Shown: positions 36,561 through 47,774, counted from the first letter of the stretch. The stretch: DNA of 64,000 bases from Marinomonas vulgaris (GCF_018145875.1 NZ_JAGSSV010000007.1:1-64000); one strand, 5' to 3'. A program made the numbers and translations. The notes: a model not told the origin generated them from the sequence alone.

Positions 36561-38141
36561 TTACAACTCGTCCAAATGCGTCAAACACCAAGCGGCTCTG
36601 TCTAAAACGGCGTGTTTTTGTGCGTCGTTTTGTTTGTCCCAATTGCCATAAATCATGCCAATGCGTGGATTTTTGCTTAATCTTTCCCGATGTTTCACCA
36701 TAAAGTGCCAATATAAGCTGTTGAGTGGGCAGGCCTGTTCGCCGGTTTTTTCTTTCACCTTGTAATGACACGAACCACAATAATCGCTCATTTTCTGAAT
36801 GTAACTGCCACTGGCGGCGTAGGGTTTGGACGCAATCCAACCACCGTCGGCGAACTGACTCATGCCTCGCGTGTTAGGCAGTTCCACCCATTCGAGTGCG
36901 TCCACATAAATCCCCAAATACCATTCGTCCACCTGCTCTGGCTGAATTTCCGTGAGCATACAAAAATTGCCGGTGACCATAAGGCGCTGAATGTGGTGGG
37001 CGTAGGCGTAGTCGAGGGATTGACCAATGGCGCTGGCGAGACAGTGCATCTTGGTGTCCCCCGTCCAGAAGTAGCTGGGTAAATCACGTTCGGCGTTAAG
37101 GGCGTTTTGTTCTTGGTAGTCGGGCATGTTGACCCAATACATGCCACGTACGTATTCACGCCAGCCGAGAATTTGTCGCACAAAACCTTCGATTTGCGCA
37201 ATATCGATCTCATCGTTTTCTCGATAGGCGCTCACCGCAGCCTTGATAACGAGCTTGGGGCTGATGAGTTTGCAGTTGATGGCGAAGGACAAGCGGGAAT
37301 GATAGAGGCTCCAGCTGTGGGGCGTTTTGCTGGTCATGGCATCTTGAAAACGGCCAAAGTTAGGCAGCAGGTGCTCGCAAAAATAATCCAATAAAAGCAA
37401 AGCGTCTTGGCTTGTCACAGGCCATAAAAGAGCGGTGTCGGCTTTGCCGATAGAGGCAATCTGGTGGCGTTCGAGGCGCGCCAAAATTGAAGTTACATCA
37501 TGCTGAAAGCATAATGGCTCGGGGATCGCGGCCAGATCTTGAGCTTTGAGTTTGTTGCGATTGGCGCTGTCGTAATTCCACTGACCGCCTTCGGGTTGCT
37601 TTTCATCGGCCATGAGAATGTTAAAGCGTTGGCGCATTTTGCGGTAAAAGCTTTCCATGCGCACCGTGGCATTGGGTTTGAAGTAGCGTGGAATCTCGTC
37701 GAACGGCAGCAAAAAGTGCTCACTGTCGACCATATTCATGGACAAGGTGTTCTCGCCTTCTGAGCCATGACGGTCAATGAGCGATTGGTAATTTTGCAGC
37801 ACGCGGTACTCGTCGGGGCGTTGTAGCTCGATGCGTGTGATTTGGTGCTGGGCGGCGATGGAAAGAATCACTTGCTCGTGGGTTTGTGGCGTTGTCTCGC
37901 GGTTTGTTTTGTCAAGGGTCAGGTAACACACCGCATGACCCGCTTTTTGCAGCGCCTCGGCAAAGCGTTCCATGGCGAGAAAAAACGCACACAGTTTTTG
38001 CACGTGGTGTTTCACGTAGGTGGCTTCTGGGTGCAGTTCGGCGATCAGGTACAACACGCCGTCGTCTGTTTCACGAAACCAAGAATGGGCGGCGTTGAGT
38101 TGGTCGCCGAGAATAACGCGCAAAGTGTGGTATTGATTCAT
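36561..38141 (-). CDS. Fe-S bacterial cryptochrome/photolyase, (6-4) photolyase type
   Basis: A 526-residue protein of the FeS-BCP class (PhrB/CryB-like), known to repair (6-4) photoproducts with FAD, a lumazine antenna and a 4Fe-4S cluster. The four cluster cysteines are present: Cys367, Cys455, Cys458 and Cys471, with gaps of 88, 3 and 13 that equal those I recall for Agrobacterium PhrB (350, 438, 441, 454). The N-terminal [15 protein letters not shown] and DEYRV motifs also fit. It is the last of three coupled photolyase-family genes, starting in a 4-base ATGA overlap. Confidence 0.92.
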   Translation of the reverse strand: MNQYHTLRVILGDQLNAAHSWFRETDDGVLYLIAELHPEATYVKHHVQKLCAFFLAMERFAEALQKAGHAVCYLTLDKTNRETTPQTHEQVILSIAAQHQITRIELQRPDEYRVLQNYQSLIDRHGSEGENTLSMNMVDSEHFLLPFDEIPRYFKPNATVRMESFYRKMRQRFNILMADEKQPEGGQWNYDSANRNKLKAQDLAAIPEPLCFQHDVTSILARLERHQIASIGKADTALLWPVTSQDALLLLDYFCEHLLPNFGRFQDAMTSKTPHSWSLYHSRLSFAINCKLISPKLVIKAAVSAYRENDEIDIAQIEGFVRQILGWREYVRGMYWVNMPDYQEQNALNAERDLPSYFWTGDTKMHCLASAIGQSLDYAYAHHIQRLMVTGNFCMLTEIQPEQVDEWYLGIYVDALEWVELPNTRGMSQFADGGWIASKPYAASGSYIQKMSDYCGSCHYKVKEKTGEQACPLNSLYWHFMVKHRERLSKNPRIGMIYGNWDKQNDAQKHAVLDRAAWCLTHLDEL

Positions 38142-39661
38142 GAGTCGCCCTTGGAGGATGATTTAGTCGATTTGGTGCGTTTTGGCGCGCGGACGTGGGT
38201 GGCCAGAATGCGCTGCTTTTCTTTTTTCACATCGAGGTTTTGTCGGAATCCCCAGAGCCTGTCTCGGGCGGCTTTGCCTGCTTCGGCCAGTGGCACCAGT
38301 GGCGCGGGGTAATCGTCGCCAATATGGCATTCGTATAGGGCTTCTTCCATGGGTGACATTTCCCACGGGGCGTGGATGAGCGGCGCTGGCACTTCTTTTA
38401 GTTCCAGTACCCAGCGACGGATAAATTCGCCTTCGGGGTCTTGGTCTTGCCCCTGTTTGACGGGGTTATAAATGCGGATGGTGTTGGTGCCGGTCACGCC
38501 AGCTTGCATTTGAAACTGCGGGTAATGGATACCGGGTTCAAAGTCTAGAAACAGTCGCGCCAGATGATGGACACCCAAACGCCAGTCGATGTTCAAATGA
38601 TGGCACAAGAAGCTCACCATCATGGCGCGCATCCGAAAGTTTATGTAACCGGTGGCGCTCAGGGCACGCATGCAGGCGTCTATCATGGGGTAGCCTGTTT
38701 GGCCTTGTTGCCATGCCCATAAATCGGCAGAGACCTGTTGGTCTTGACGATGAGGAAAGTGGTAGTAAGCGCGATTTACCGGACGATATTCCATCGCGCA
38801 TTCGCTCTCGAATTTCTGCATAAAATGACAATGCCAATGCAACCTCGAACTGAGGGCGATCAAGGTGCGACGCCAGCCTTTGGTGTTCCAGCGGGAGAGT
38901 AAATCTTGGTACACCTCGCGCATGCTGATATTGCCCCAAGTCAAATAGGGAGACAGGCGTGTGCAGGCCGATCGGCTCGTGAGGGGACTGGAAAGTGAGC
39001 GGTAATAGTCTTTGCCGCGAGTGTCATAAAAGCTGTCTAATGTGCGCCATGCCAGTGTTGATCCGCCCGTTTGCATGCCTTTTTGCGGTGATTTCCACGA
39101 TTCGGGGAGATCGGGTTGTGGATTGCTTTTGAGGCCAAACCAGTGTGCCTTCTCAAGCGGAACGTCAACAATGGGCGCACGCATGACTTTTTTCCATGCC
39201 TCGTCCCACGAAAGGCGATTTGGCAAAGCACGAATGACCGCGCCGGTGGGCGATTCTTGCCAGTCTATCCCGCGCTGGCGACACCAGTGTTTGACGTGTT
39301 TATCGCGTTCAAAGGTGAGCCCAATGCCAATTTCCTCGCTGCTAAACAACTGATCAAATGGCGCTTGCTGGTGGAGTTTTTCTAGAGCGCAGACAACCTC
39401 GTCCAAGACGATGTGGACACAACCGCCATAAGCTGAGAGCTGACGGTTCATATCCTCTAAGGATTGCCAGACAAAGCGCCAGTGACGTTGGTCGTAGTGT
39501 GGGTCGGCAATGAGGCTAGGCTCGTACACATATAAGGCGATAATAGGCCGCTGCTGTGCGATGGCATTGGCCAGCGGTGCGTGATCCGTAAGCCGCAAAT
39601 CACGCTTGAACCAGACAAGCACCGGCGCTTGTGAAGAGGGCAATTGTGCCACGGCGGTCAT
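38138..39661 (-). CDS. Cryptochrome/photolyase family protein (FAD-binding)
   Basis: A 507-residue protein with an N-terminal photolyase alpha/beta domain ([20 protein letters not shown]) and a C-terminal FAD domain ([41 protein letters not shown]). It is clearly not DASH and lacks the Fe-S cysteines. The [13 protein letters not shown] tail is unlike standard CPD class I photolyase, so it belongs to a less characterised proteobacterial branch; CPD repair, or signalling, is possible. I use ATG 39661, which overlaps the CRY-DASH stop as ATGA; an earlier ATG at 39682 would overlap by 25 bases. Confidence 0.85.
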   Translation of the reverse strand: MTAVAQLPSSQAPVLVWFKRDLRLTDHAPLANAIAQQRPIIALYVYEPSLIADPHYDQRHWRFVWQSLEDMNRQLSAYGGCVHIVLDEVVCALEKLHQQAPFDQLFSSEEIGIGLTFERDKHVKHWCRQRGIDWQESPTGAVIRALPNRLSWDEAWKKVMRAPIVDVPLEKAHWFGLKSNPQPDLPESWKSPQKGMQTGGSTLAWRTLDSFYDTRGKDYYRSLSSPLTSRSACTRLSPYLTWGNISMREVYQDLLSRWNTKGWRRTLIALSSRLHWHCHFMQKFESECAMEYRPVNRAYYHFPHRQDQQVSADLWAWQQGQTGYPMIDACMRALSATGYINFRMRAMMVSFLCHHLNIDWRLGVHHLARLFLDFEPGIHYPQFQMQAGVTGTNTIRIYNPVKQGQDQDPEGEFIRRWVLELKEVPAPLIHAPWEMSPMEEALYECHIGDDYPAPLVPLAEAGKAARDRLWGFRQNLDVKKEKQRILATHVRAPKRTKSTKSSSKGDS

Positions 39662-40989
39662 GAGTTTGGGTATATGGGCCAATCGGCGGCGTCCACGGAA
39701 TCGAGTTGCTCATCAAACACTTGCCCTTGCCATTTATTGATAAAACGTTGCTTGGGATCGTATTGCTCGGTTTGCTTTTTCAGGTTGAAGTGACGACCAC
39801 CGCGAGGGTCAGCGCCGACGCCCGCGATGTACTGCCAATTGCCCCAGTTTGAGCCGACATCATAGTCAACCAACTGCTCTTCAAAGTAGGCGGCCCCATA
39901 ACGCCAATCGATTCCAAATTCGTAAATCAAACAGCTGGCGACAATTTGCCGACCTCGGTTGCTCATAAAGCCAGTGGCGTTGAGTTGTTTCATACAAGCG
40001 TTCACGATCGGGTACGGCGTATTCCCTTGGCTCCATTTACGAAAGCGTTCAGCGTAATAACTGCCTTGAGCAGGCCGATTCGATAAGCCGCCAGGTAGAA
40101 ACAGTTGTTTGCCATAGCGTGTGGCGTACCAGTGAAAGTATTCGCGCCACAAAAGTTCAAAGTAAATCCAGTAGGTGGACTCATTGGCGCCATGATCACG
40201 TTCGTAAACCTCTAGGCTGGCTTTGATCTGACGGGGTGACAGGCTGCCTTGAGCAAGCCAAGGCGAGAATTTGGTGGAGTTTTCCCAGCCGTCGAGCTCG
40301 TTCCGTGTTGCTTTGTAGTTTTGTGGCAAATCGGTGGAGAAATAGTCGCTCAATTGATCAATCGCTGCCTGTTCCCCTCCCGTAAACGGGCTGTTTTCGT
40401 CTAATGTTCGACTCAACGAGGTGGGCTGCCAAGGTTGAATTTGATGAAGATCAAAATGCGGTGTAGAGGGCAGTATGGGTGGCGCTGGTAATAATGTGGC
40501 GGTGTCGATGCTTTCCACAGAACGGCGGAACTTCGAAAAAGACACAGGCAGTTCTGCCACATCGAAGGGCAATTGGTGCGGACTAAATAAGCTCAATCCA
40601 TGGCCTACACTTAGATGCACATCGGGAAAGCTCTGAGTGATGCGCTGCAAGGCTTGTTGTTCGTCCCAGCCACCGTGATGGTTACGGTAAAGATGGGAAA
40701 TAGGCACTTCATTAAACAGAAGCGTAAGCGTTGTGACAGCGTCTAGGGGGCTCACATACAGGGTTTGTCCCATGTGGCTCAGTTGCGCAGAAAGATCATC
40801 TAAGCCTTGCTGTAGAAAGCGTCGGCGATGTTGAGACATGCCTTTTGTCGCATAACGACTAGGGCGCTGGCTATGGGGTTCATCACAATACAGGCACACC
40901 AAATGATCGACATCTTGCGCTGCTCGCCATAGTATTTCTTGATCGGCGCAACGCAAATCGTTGCCAAACCAGATAACGCCCAGTTTCAT
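39658..40989 (-). CDS. Cryptochrome DASH
   Basis: A 443-residue [23 protein letters not shown] opens the photolyase domain, [12 protein letters not shown] is a DASH hallmark, ARGNPTP-like loop reads [30 protein letters not shown] in part, and the C-terminal [19 protein letters not shown] is typical of DASH. Members repair CPD lesions in single-stranded DNA or signal. It is first of the three-gene operon and has AGGAA before its ATG. The upstream 495-base gap contains the promoter but no recognisable LitR/CarH operator. Confidence 0.92.
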   Translation of the reverse strand: MKLGVIWFGNDLRCADQEILWRAAQDVDHLVCLYCDEPHSQRPSRYATKGMSQHRRRFLQQGLDDLSAQLSHMGQTLYVSPLDAVTTLTLLFNEVPISHLYRNHHGGWDEQQALQRITQSFPDVHLSVGHGLSLFSPHQLPFDVAELPVSFSKFRRSVESIDTATLLPAPPILPSTPHFDLHQIQPWQPTSLSRTLDENSPFTGGEQAAIDQLSDYFSTDLPQNYKATRNELDGWENSTKFSPWLAQGSLSPRQIKASLEVYERDHGANESTYWIYFELLWREYFHWYATRYGKQLFLPGGLSNRPAQGSYYAERFRKWSQGNTPYPIVNACMKQLNATGFMSNRGRQIVASCLIYEFGIDWRYGAAYFEEQLVDYDVGSNWGNWQYIAGVGADPRGGRHFNLKKQTEQYDPKQRFINKWQGQVFDEQLDSVDAADWPIYPNS

Positions 40990-41484
40990 GGTGATATTCC
41001 TATGTGATTAATTGGAGATTAATAGCTAGTACGTGGAGAACAAGCGATTGGTTTAGGCCATTGTTATCGTGGGATTAGAAGCACTTTTAATACGTGTTTA
41101 ATGAAAAAAACAAATGTACGAGTAACAAAAAAACACATTCAATTTGTGAGTAACATCAAATTTTTTGGGGAAAAATCGTTCATCGTGCAAATAAAATGAT
41201 ATACATCACAAATCACCGAGATTTGGACTAAAATAATATATGTTTTAGTTAACTTCTATATAGTGCTTTTCTATCAGAAAAGGCATCATCTCTTGTTTTT
41301 CGTATTCAGCGATTAGCTGGGTAATATCTCTTAAACATATTAATCAGTTAAGCATTATTATTTGGTTGAAAGTGATCTGCAATGACAAGGACATCACATC
41401 GGGTTTACGCGAAGCAGAATGGCTTTTTGCTCTGTAAGCGAATAACGACTTGTAAAATGGGTATTAAGGTTCAAATAACACATT
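40990..41484. other. Intergenic region upstream of photolyase and EAL genes
   Basis: Divergent AT-rich promoter region. It has a small bulged hairpin, TGCTTTTCT (41264-41272) / AGAAAAGGCA (41276-41285), followed 10 bases later by a T-run, and a CRP-like half site TCACA near 41206. No coding frame is convincing. Confidence 0.45.
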
Positions 41485-43521
41485 ATGGATACTAATCAGG
41501 AAAGTCTTCTCTACAAAGCCTTGTTTGAGGCGGCGGCAGACGGGATTATTATTATCAATAGCCGTGGCATTATTGAGTCATTTTCGCCCTCTGCCGAAGC
41601 CTTGTTTGGCTACGCAGAGACAGAAGTAGTTGGTCAAAATGTGTCTGTTTTGATGCCTAAAGATGATGCTCAGCGTCATGATGGTTATCTTAATAGTTAC
41701 ATGGAAACAGGAAAAACATCGGTTATCGGCAAAGGTCGTGAAGTGACCGCGATGAAAAAAAATGGCGATGTGTTTCGCATGCATTTGTCCGTTGGCCGTG
41801 CCGATATTCCGGACAGTCAGGTCATGTTTGTTGGCATTTGCCATGATTTATCGCCATACCTTAACGTCGTCAAACAACTTGAGCGTGTCGATATTCGTTA
41901 TCGAAATGTGTTTGAATCAGAAGGCTTATTTATTGTCCGCTTAACTTTGAACGGCACCATTATTTTGTCGAACAATGCGTATGCTCATCAGTTTTTAGAC
42001 GATCGAATTGCGGGTGATAACTTTTTAAACAGCGTGGCTGATTCTTCTCTACAAGATGCCCAGCGTTTACTTTCTTTGTCTCATCATGGCCTTTCGAGCG
42101 AAATAAAAATGCCTTTGATGATGTCTCACGATGATACCTTTAAAGAGGTCGAGTGGTGGTTTAAGCAGGTCAAGGACAACACGGGTTACCACATTCAAGC
42201 CGTAGGCATTGATGTCTCTGAAAAAGTGGGTGCGACCAACGAAGCGTTCTTCTTGAAAAACTTCGATTCTATCACCAAGCTTCCGCAGCTTGACTATGTT
42301 CAAATGCTTTTTACCGAGTCAAACAGGAAGGACCATGATTGCTATTTCATGGTGTTCGAATTGGTGGATTTTGAGCGTATTCGTGTGCTAAACGGCGAAG
42401 TGTTGGCCGATAAAATGCTGGGTGAGTTAGCTCGCTCATTAGGGGAGAAAGTTCTTTTTGAACACTTTTCTCGTCTGCAAGCTAGCCGCTTTTTACTGAT
42501 TATGAAAACCCACCCGACCAAGCCGTTAGAGCAACAAATTCAAATCATCGCTGAATACATTCAAACTGAGCTGAAAAATACCATTGGTGATATTAGTTCA
42601 GACATTCGCGTGGGCACCGCTGGTTTTGACCCACAAAAAGACAGCTTTGCTTGTGTGGTAGAACGGGCGCTTATGGCCGTGGAATTTTCTCGACAGCAGA
42701 ATGTGTTTTTGTCCTCTTATAATGAGTCGATTCATCAAGCGGCGACACGTAAAAAAGACATCCAAAAAATGCTCATTGAAGCCATTCGAGACTTCAATAT
42801 AGACGTGTACTTTCAGCCAAAAATTGATCTACAGAGTCGTCGTATTTCAGGCTACGAAGCCCTTATGAGATGGTTTACCGACGAATACGGTTATGTTTCG
42901 CCGTTAGAGGTTATTGAAACCGCCCAAGAGCTGAATGTACTGTTTGAGCTGGATAAATGTGTGATGAAAAAAGCCTTGTCTATTATTAAGACATTGCCGC
43001 ACATTTTTACGGTGAAATCACCGGTATCCATCAATATATCGGCGCGAAACTTTGGTTCAAAACGTCTTATCGATGGGCTTATTTTAGGTGTCCAAGACCT
43101 TGGGTTGGACCCAAGATCCATCGAGGTAGAAGTAACAGAAGACGCCTTATTAACGATTGGCGACCAAGTACAATCGAGCGCGAATGCCTTACGTGAAGCG
43201 GGTATTAAAATTTGTCTTGATGACTTCGGTACAGGGTATTCGGCTTTGAGTTACCTTGGCAAACTGCCACTTGATAACTTAAAAATTGATCGCAGTTTTG
43301 TTATTGAGTCAGAAAATGAAAGTGGCCGTTTGATGCTGGAAGCCATTGTGTCAATTGCAAAGTCTTATCATCTGACGGTGACAGCCGAAGGAATAGAAAC
43401 CCCAGAGCAGCAGGCTTTTCTAGCGTCGATTGGCTGTGAATACGCACAAGGGTTTTACTATTCAAAGGCTTTACCTGCGAAGGAATTACCAGCGTGGATC
43501 GACACTTATCAAGCAGAATAA
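41485..43521 (+). CDS. PAS-(degenerate GGDEF)-EAL phosphodiesterase
   Basis: A 678-residue cytoplasmic c-di-GMP enzyme. A PAS domain lies at about 5-115 ([22 protein letters not shown], cut to its ends here), a second PAS-like region at 130-235, a GGDEF-like domain at 255-410 and an EAL domain at 425-670. GGDEF is lost (the corresponding stretch reads [10 protein letters not shown]), so it cannot cyclise GTP but may bind it. EAL residues are intact: [34 protein letters not shown] and KIDRSF. Phosphodiesterase activity is predicted. It is monocistronic; ribosome site weak. Confidence 0.9.
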   Translation: MDTNQESLLYKALFEAAADGIIIINSRGIIESFSPSAEALFGYAETEVVGQNVSVLMPKDDAQRHDGYLNSYMETGKTSVIGKGREVTAMKKNGDVFRMHLSVGRADIPDSQVMFVGICHDLSPYLNVVKQLERVDIRYRNVFESEGLFIVRLTLNGTIILSNNAYAHQFLDDRIAGDNFLNSVADSSLQDAQRLLSLSHHGLSSEIKMPLMMSHDDTFKEVEWWFKQVKDNTGYHIQAVGIDVSEKVGATNEAFFLKNFDSITKLPQLDYVQMLFTESNRKDHDCYFMVFELVDFERIRVLNGEVLADKMLGELARSLGEKVLFEHFSRLQASRFLLIMKTHPTKPLEQQIQIIAEYIQTELKNTIGDISSDIRVGTAGFDPQKDSFACVVERALMAVEFSRQQNVFLSSYNESIHQAATRKKDIQKMLIEAIRDFNIDVYFQPKIDLQSRRISGYEALMRWFTDEYGYVSPLEVIETAQELNVLFELDKCVMKKALSIIKTLPHIFTVKSPVSINISARNFGSKRLIDGLILGVQDLGLDPRSIEVEVTEDALLTIGDQVQSSANALREAGIKICLDDFGTGYSALSYLGKLPLDNLKIDRSFVIESENESGRLMLEAIVSIAKSYHLTVTAEGIETPEQQAFLASIGCEYAQGFYYSKALPAKELPAWIDTYQAE

Positions 43522-43612
43522 GTCATTAGATCACTCGATAATAAACACCATACGAAAAATAGGGGTATAATGCGCGCCACTTCTTCTATTGATACTGAAA
43601 GGTTATGAAACT

Positions 43613-43954
43613 ATGAGTCTTCCGAATTGCCCAAAATGTAACTCAACGTACGTCTATGAAGACCAAGCCATGCTGATTTGTCCAGAATGTGCTTATGAAT
43701 GGAATCCAAACGAAGAGATCGTTGATGAAGACGTGCTTATCATCAAAGACATGAGCGGCAAGTTGTTGCAAGAAGGTGATAAAGTGACTCTAGCAAAAGA
43801 TCTTAAAGTGAAAGGTTCATCGCAAGTGTTGAAAATTGGCACCAAAGCAACGATTAAGCGTTTGGTTGACGGTGATCATGATATTGACTGCAAAGTCGAT
43901 GGTGCGGGTGACATGATGTTGAAGTCTCAGTTTGTGAAAAAAGCATCGGCCTAA
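43613..43954 (+). CDS. yjdM: YjdM/PhnA-family zinc-ribbon protein
   Basis: A 113-residue protein with an N-terminal zinc ribbon (CPKC at 6-9 and CPEC at 26-29) and the C-terminal PhnA domain ([26 protein letters not shown]-like [11 protein letters not shown]). E. coli YjdM has no proven enzymatic role; the older PhnA name came from phosphonate work and does not imply hydrolase activity. The ATG at 43613 has AAAGG upstream; an in-frame TTG at 43589 is less likely. A strong bidirectional terminator follows. Confidence 0.9.
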   Translation: MSLPNCPKCNSTYVYEDQAMLICPECAYEWNPNEEIVDEDVLIIKDMSGKLLQEGDKVTLAKDLKVKGSSQVLKIGTKATIKRLVDGDHDIDCKVDGAGDMMLKSQFVKKASA

Positions 43955-44012
43955 TTTTCTCGTGGGCGATAAAACGCCGGCAAGAGACGAGTGAAATAAA
44001 AACGCAAGACAT

Positions 44013-44050
44013 AAAAAAAGAGAAGACCCATTGGGTGCTTCTCTTTTTTT
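44013..44050. terminator. Bidirectional terminator
   Basis: GAGAAG plus ACCC (44020-44029) pairs with GGGT plus CTTCTC (44033-44043, one bulged G), with seven A before and eight T after. It separates convergent yjdM and the DUF3817 gene. Confidence 0.88.
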
Positions 44051-44067
44051 TATAAAAATTTTTCGAT

Positions 44068-44349
44068 TTAAGCGTGATATTGATTTAATACCTTGGCTTT
44101 GAACACATAGCTGCCAAATGGCACTAAAGATGCAAGAAACCCAATCAAGGCGTGCTTTACGGATACACCAAATCGAGCCACACTCAGCGCTAATAGAATG
44201 TTAAATAAAATAAACAAACCACCATGAATTGGTCCAATCAAACTGACCATTTCTGGCATGTCCATGAGGCGTTTTAAGGGCACGGCAATAAACAGTAACA
44301 ACAGCAAAGATGTGCCTTCTAAAATAGAAATGAAGCGTAACATTTTCAT
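44068..44349 (-). CDS. DUF3817 small membrane protein
   Basis: A 93-residue protein with three hydrophobic segments (about 8-28, 38-60 and 68-85). The opening LRFISILEGTSLLLLLFIAVPLK and the IGPIHGGLFILF segment match DUF3817, found alone or fused to transporters. Function is unknown. It converges on yjdM and is separate from the betaine transporter upstream. Confidence 0.8.
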   Translation of the reverse strand: MKMLRFISILEGTSLLLLLFIAVPLKRLMDMPEMVSLIGPIHGGLFILFNILLALSVARFGVSVKHALIGFLASLVPFGSYVFKAKVLNQYHA

Positions 44350-44469
44350 AAATGATCTCTTAAAATAAGTATGTTAATGATTCCTAATATACAGACAATA
44401 AGACCTTAAAAGAACGGTTTAATTCCATTTTAAATGGTTTACTTGTGATTCATTAGCTGTGCTGCACGG

Positions 44470-46530
44470 CTAGGCGATGCCGAGCGCTTTTTTCTGTGTA
44501 TTGGACCAAGTATGGATCAAATGATCCACGGCCAAACCAATAAAGGCGACGCATAAGCCAAGCAGAATACCTTGCCCCATGCCATTAGATCTCGATAGAG
44601 ACTGCATGATCAGCTGACCGAGATCATCGGTACCGATAAAGGCCCCGATAATCACCATAAACAAAGCAAAAATAATGGTTTGGTTGATGCCTAACAAAAT
44701 ATGTGGGAAGGCCAAAGGCAGCTCGACATGACGCAAACGTTGCATACGATTTAACCCAGACATGGACGCGGCTTCTTGCAAAGACGGAGGAACATTTCGT
44801 AAGCCTTCTACCGTATAACGTGTTGCTGGAATGGTTGCGTACACAATGACCGCGATCAGCACGGACAAATCGCTGACACCAAACAACATGATCACAGGGA
44901 TCAAATAGATAAAAGACGGGAAGGTCTGGAAGGTGTCACATACCAGTAAAATGATTTTGGTTGCACGTGCATTTTGAGAGCATAAAGCCCCCATTGAGCA
45001 GCCGATGATCACCGAAATAAGGGTTGCGAACGTCACCATATAAGCCGTGATAAGAGCGCGATCCCACCACGGCGTTAAGGCGATAAAGCCAATAAACGCG
45101 GTGACGATGATGGCCGAGCGAATGCCACCAATGAGATAACCTACCCCAGTCACTAGAAACAAGGTGGCGACGACCGGCATGGCCAGATAGGTTTCTTTCA
45201 TGGGGACCAAAACAGAGGTAATCATAAACAAGTTAAAGCTCTGTACACTCTGATAGGTCGCAGTGATCAACCAGTCTACAAAGGCGTCCCAAAAGGTTTG
45301 AGTTGTGAACCCTTGGGCTTCATCAATGATATAGAAGTAGTTGTGCACGTTTGGTAAAAACGTCGCCACAGCGTAGGCAATGATGGAGGTAATAATAAGA
45401 ATGGCCATAAAAGCCAATCGGTATTTGTAATGCAAATAGAAAGGCAAATCGGCAAAGTAGTCGGTTTGTTTGTTCGCCCAGGCTAAAGAAAGCTTATCCA
45501 ATACAACGGCGATTAGTACGATGGACACCCCTAACTCAAGGGCTTCGCCTATATTGAGCCGGTTGAGTGCGACCAGAAGGTCGTATCCTAGGCCTTTTGT
45601 TCCGATAAAAGAAGCAATCACGGCCATGGCCAAACATTGCATGATGACCTGATTCACACCAATTAAGATATCGTGACGCGCCGTCGGAATGAGCACGTTA
45701 AACATCAATTGACGAGGGTTACAGCCACTCATTTTGCCAGCTTCTAGTACTTCTGGGGCGACTTTTTTTAGTCCCAAAATAGTAAGTCGTATCATGGGAG
45801 GTGTGGCAAAAATAACCGTCGAAATAGCACCGGCATGATCGCCAATACCAAAAAAGACCACCACAGGGATAAGGTAAGAAAAGTGAGGCATAGACTGAGC
45901 CACGTTCAATAAGGGCGTTAAAATCAGTTCGAACGTTTTGTTTTTATAGGCCAATATCCCTATGACCAAGCCAATCAACACTGACAAGGGCACGGCTACC
46001 AGCACAAAAGAAAGAGTTTGCATGGCCGGCTCCCATTGCCCAAAGAGCGCAATATACACCATAGAGAGACCTGCGAGCACAGACAGTTTAACCCCGCCAA
46101 GGTAGTGGCCTAAAAGGAAAGCACCTGCAGCCACCGCGGTCCAAGGCAAGGCAGGAATGTACGCCCACTCGTTGTCGCTGACAAAATCCCAACTGGTAAA
46201 GATAACAATGGTTTTAACACCACCCAACAAAAGCTCTCGGATCAGTGTGATAAAAAACAGCACAACGCCCGACAAGCCGCGGGTGAACTCTTTCATCATG
46301 GTGGACTCTTCAGTGAGATCAAGTTCGGCATCGTAAATGTCGACAACCCAGAAATCATTGATGAGGTACTTCAATCCATTATTCAGGGCGTCCGGCAATA
46401 GCCAGAAAATATTTTCTTGGAAACGCCATAGGTTGCCGCCGGATTCTGGGTCTATGGCGACGACAAGAACAAAGAAAATCGCCAGTAAGGCGAGAAACTG
46501 AATGCCTTTATGGTGTTTTACGTTCTGCAT
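44470..46530 (-). CDS. proW: Glycine betaine ABC permease, fused double ProW
   Basis: A 686-residue inner-membrane protein that holds two ABC permease units where ordinary ProW has one. Two EAA loops are visible: EVLEAGKMSGCNPRQLMFNV near residue 265 and SLQEAASMSGLNRMQRLRHV near 590, each followed by ILIGVNQ / ILLGINQ. It therefore supplies both halves of the channel in one chain. Upstream proV overlaps its start by one base (TAATG). Substrate is most likely glycine betaine or related quaternary amines imported for osmoprotection. Confidence 0.92.
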   Translation of the reverse strand: MQNVKHHKGIQFLALLAIFFVLVVAIDPESGGNLWRFQENIFWLLPDALNNGLKYLINDFWVVDIYDAELDLTEESTMMKEFTRGLSGVVLFFITLIRELLLGGVKTIVIFTSWDFVSDNEWAYIPALPWTAVAAGAFLLGHYLGGVKLSVLAGLSMVYIALFGQWEPAMQTLSFVLVAVPLSVLIGLVIGILAYKNKTFELILTPLLNVAQSMPHFSYLIPVVVFFGIGDHAGAISTVIFATPPMIRLTILGLKKVAPEVLEAGKMSGCNPRQLMFNVLIPTARHDILIGVNQVIMQCLAMAVIASFIGTKGLGYDLLVALNRLNIGEALELGVSIVLIAVVLDKLSLAWANKQTDYFADLPFYLHYKYRLAFMAILIITSIIAYAVATFLPNVHNYFYIIDEAQGFTTQTFWDAFVDWLITATYQSVQSFNLFMITSVLVPMKETYLAMPVVATLFLVTGVGYLIGGIRSAIIVTAFIGFIALTPWWDRALITAYMVTFATLISVIIGCSMGALCSQNARATKIILLVCDTFQTFPSFIYLIPVIMLFGVSDLSVLIAVIVYATIPATRYTVEGLRNVPPSLQEAASMSGLNRMQRLRHVELPLAFPHILLGINQTIIFALFMVIIGAFIGTDDLGQLIMQSLSRSNGMGQGILLGLCVAFIGLAVDHLIHTWSNTQKKALGIA

Positions 46531-47600
46531 TAGGCTTGACCTACTGTGTTGGTGTTAATAGACAGCTCGCTTGTGTCACCAAATAAAATTTTCACCATAA
46601 TTTGGTTGGTTAGAATGCCCACTTTTTTACCTTGATCGTCAACCACGGCGACGGGGTTTTGCTCGCTCAAGACACCTTCTGCAATGGTTTCTATAACGTC
46701 ATCTTGTGACACGGTTAAATCGCTAAGAGGTGTATGGCCATCGTCCTCTTGCATAATGGTTTTGCACGTTAAAACGCGTTCACGGCGAACACCGCGGGTA
46801 AACTTAGCGATGTATTCGGTTGCTGGGTTAAGCACAATATTGGCAGGCGTATCAATTTGTTCGATGATGCCATCTTTCATGATGGCGATACGATCCGCAA
46901 GGCGAATAGCTTCATCAAAGTCGTGTGTAACAAAAAGAATGGTTTTGTGTAAGACGCTTTGTAAGCGAAGAAACTCGTCTTGCATTTCTTTTCGAATCAA
47001 GGGGTCGAGTGCTGAAAAAGGTTCGTCTAAAAACCACAGTTCTGGCTCTACCGCAAGAGAGCGAGCAATGCCGACACGTTGCTGTTGGCCGCCGGAAAGC
47101 TGACGTGGGAAGGCGTTTTCATTGCCCGTCAGTTCAACCAGTTTTATCATCGCCATCGCTCGCTCCATACTGTCTTTGGTGCTGATGCCTTTCACTTGAA
47201 GAGGAAGCGCGATGTTTTCTAATACGGTTTTATGTGGAAGGAGCGCAAAGCTCTGAAAAACCATGCCCATTTTATTGCGACGAATATTAATGAGCGCTTT
47301 GTCGTCCATGTTTAGCAGGTCTTCACCATCGATAAAGATGTTGCCTGCGGTGCTCTCAATTAAGCGTGAAATACAACGTAAGAGAGTGGACTTTCCTGAA
47401 CCTGAAAGGCCCATAATGACGAGCATTTCCCCTTTGTGAACCTCAAAAGAGGCGTTATTGACGCCAATGACGCATCCTGCTTCAATTAAGGATGCTGTAT
47501 CGATTGCTCCGTCCGCTTTTCTTAAAACCTTGTCTGCGTGTTCGCCAAATACTTTATAAACAGATTCGCATTTAATAACGGGCTGGGTGGGTGTGGACAT
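46530..47600 (-). CDS. proV: Glycine betaine ABC ATPase ProV
   Basis: A 356-residue ABC ATPase. Walker A is GLSGSGKST, signature LSGGQQQR, Walker B LWFLDEPF with the D-loop SALDP, and the H-loop is FVTHDFDEA. The C-terminal 80 residues are consistent with a CBS region, which in OpuA/ProV proteins senses ionic strength. The insertion before the Walker A segment (KVFGEHADKVLRKADGA) is typical of the quaternary amine branch. It lies in a proX-proV-proW order, with AGGGA before its ATG. Confidence 0.93.
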   Translation of the reverse strand: MSTPTQPVIKCESVYKVFGEHADKVLRKADGAIDTASLIEAGCVIGVNNASFEVHKGEMLVIMGLSGSGKSTLLRCISRLIESTAGNIFIDGEDLLNMDDKALINIRRNKMGMVFQSFALLPHKTVLENIALPLQVKGISTKDSMERAMAMIKLVELTGNENAFPRQLSGGQQQRVGIARSLAVEPELWFLDEPFSALDPLIRKEMQDEFLRLQSVLHKTILFVTHDFDEAIRLADRIAIMKDGIIEQIDTPANIVLNPATEYIAKFTRGVRRERVLTCKTIMQEDDGHTPLSDLTVSQDDVIETIAEGVLSEQNPVAVVDDQGKKVGILTNQIMVKILFGDTSELSINTNTVGQA

Positions 47601-47719
47601 AACTTAAATCCCTGAAAAAAGAAGGTGCTACAACAAGCGGTTTGTTAGCACGGTGTTATTGAGCTGCTAAGGTGAGGCCCTTAAATAGACGTTGTGCAGT
47701 GCGTGGCAAGTACAGCGAA

Positions 47720-47750
47720 TACAGCCAACATGCTAAGCACCTTGGCTGTA
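47720..47750 (-). other. Hairpin between proX and proV
   Basis: TACAGCCAA (47720-47728) / TTGGCTGTA (47742-47750), loop of 13 bases, in the 174-base gap. No T-run follows on the minus strand. It may protect the proX message and help keep the binding protein in excess. Confidence 0.5.
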
Positions 47751-47774
47751 CATTCACTTTTCTGTCAGCTTGCG

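Noticed and set aside
40990..41484. LitR/CarH-type operator upstream of the photolyase operon
   Set aside because: No spaced TGTATA/TATACA-type palindrome was seen.
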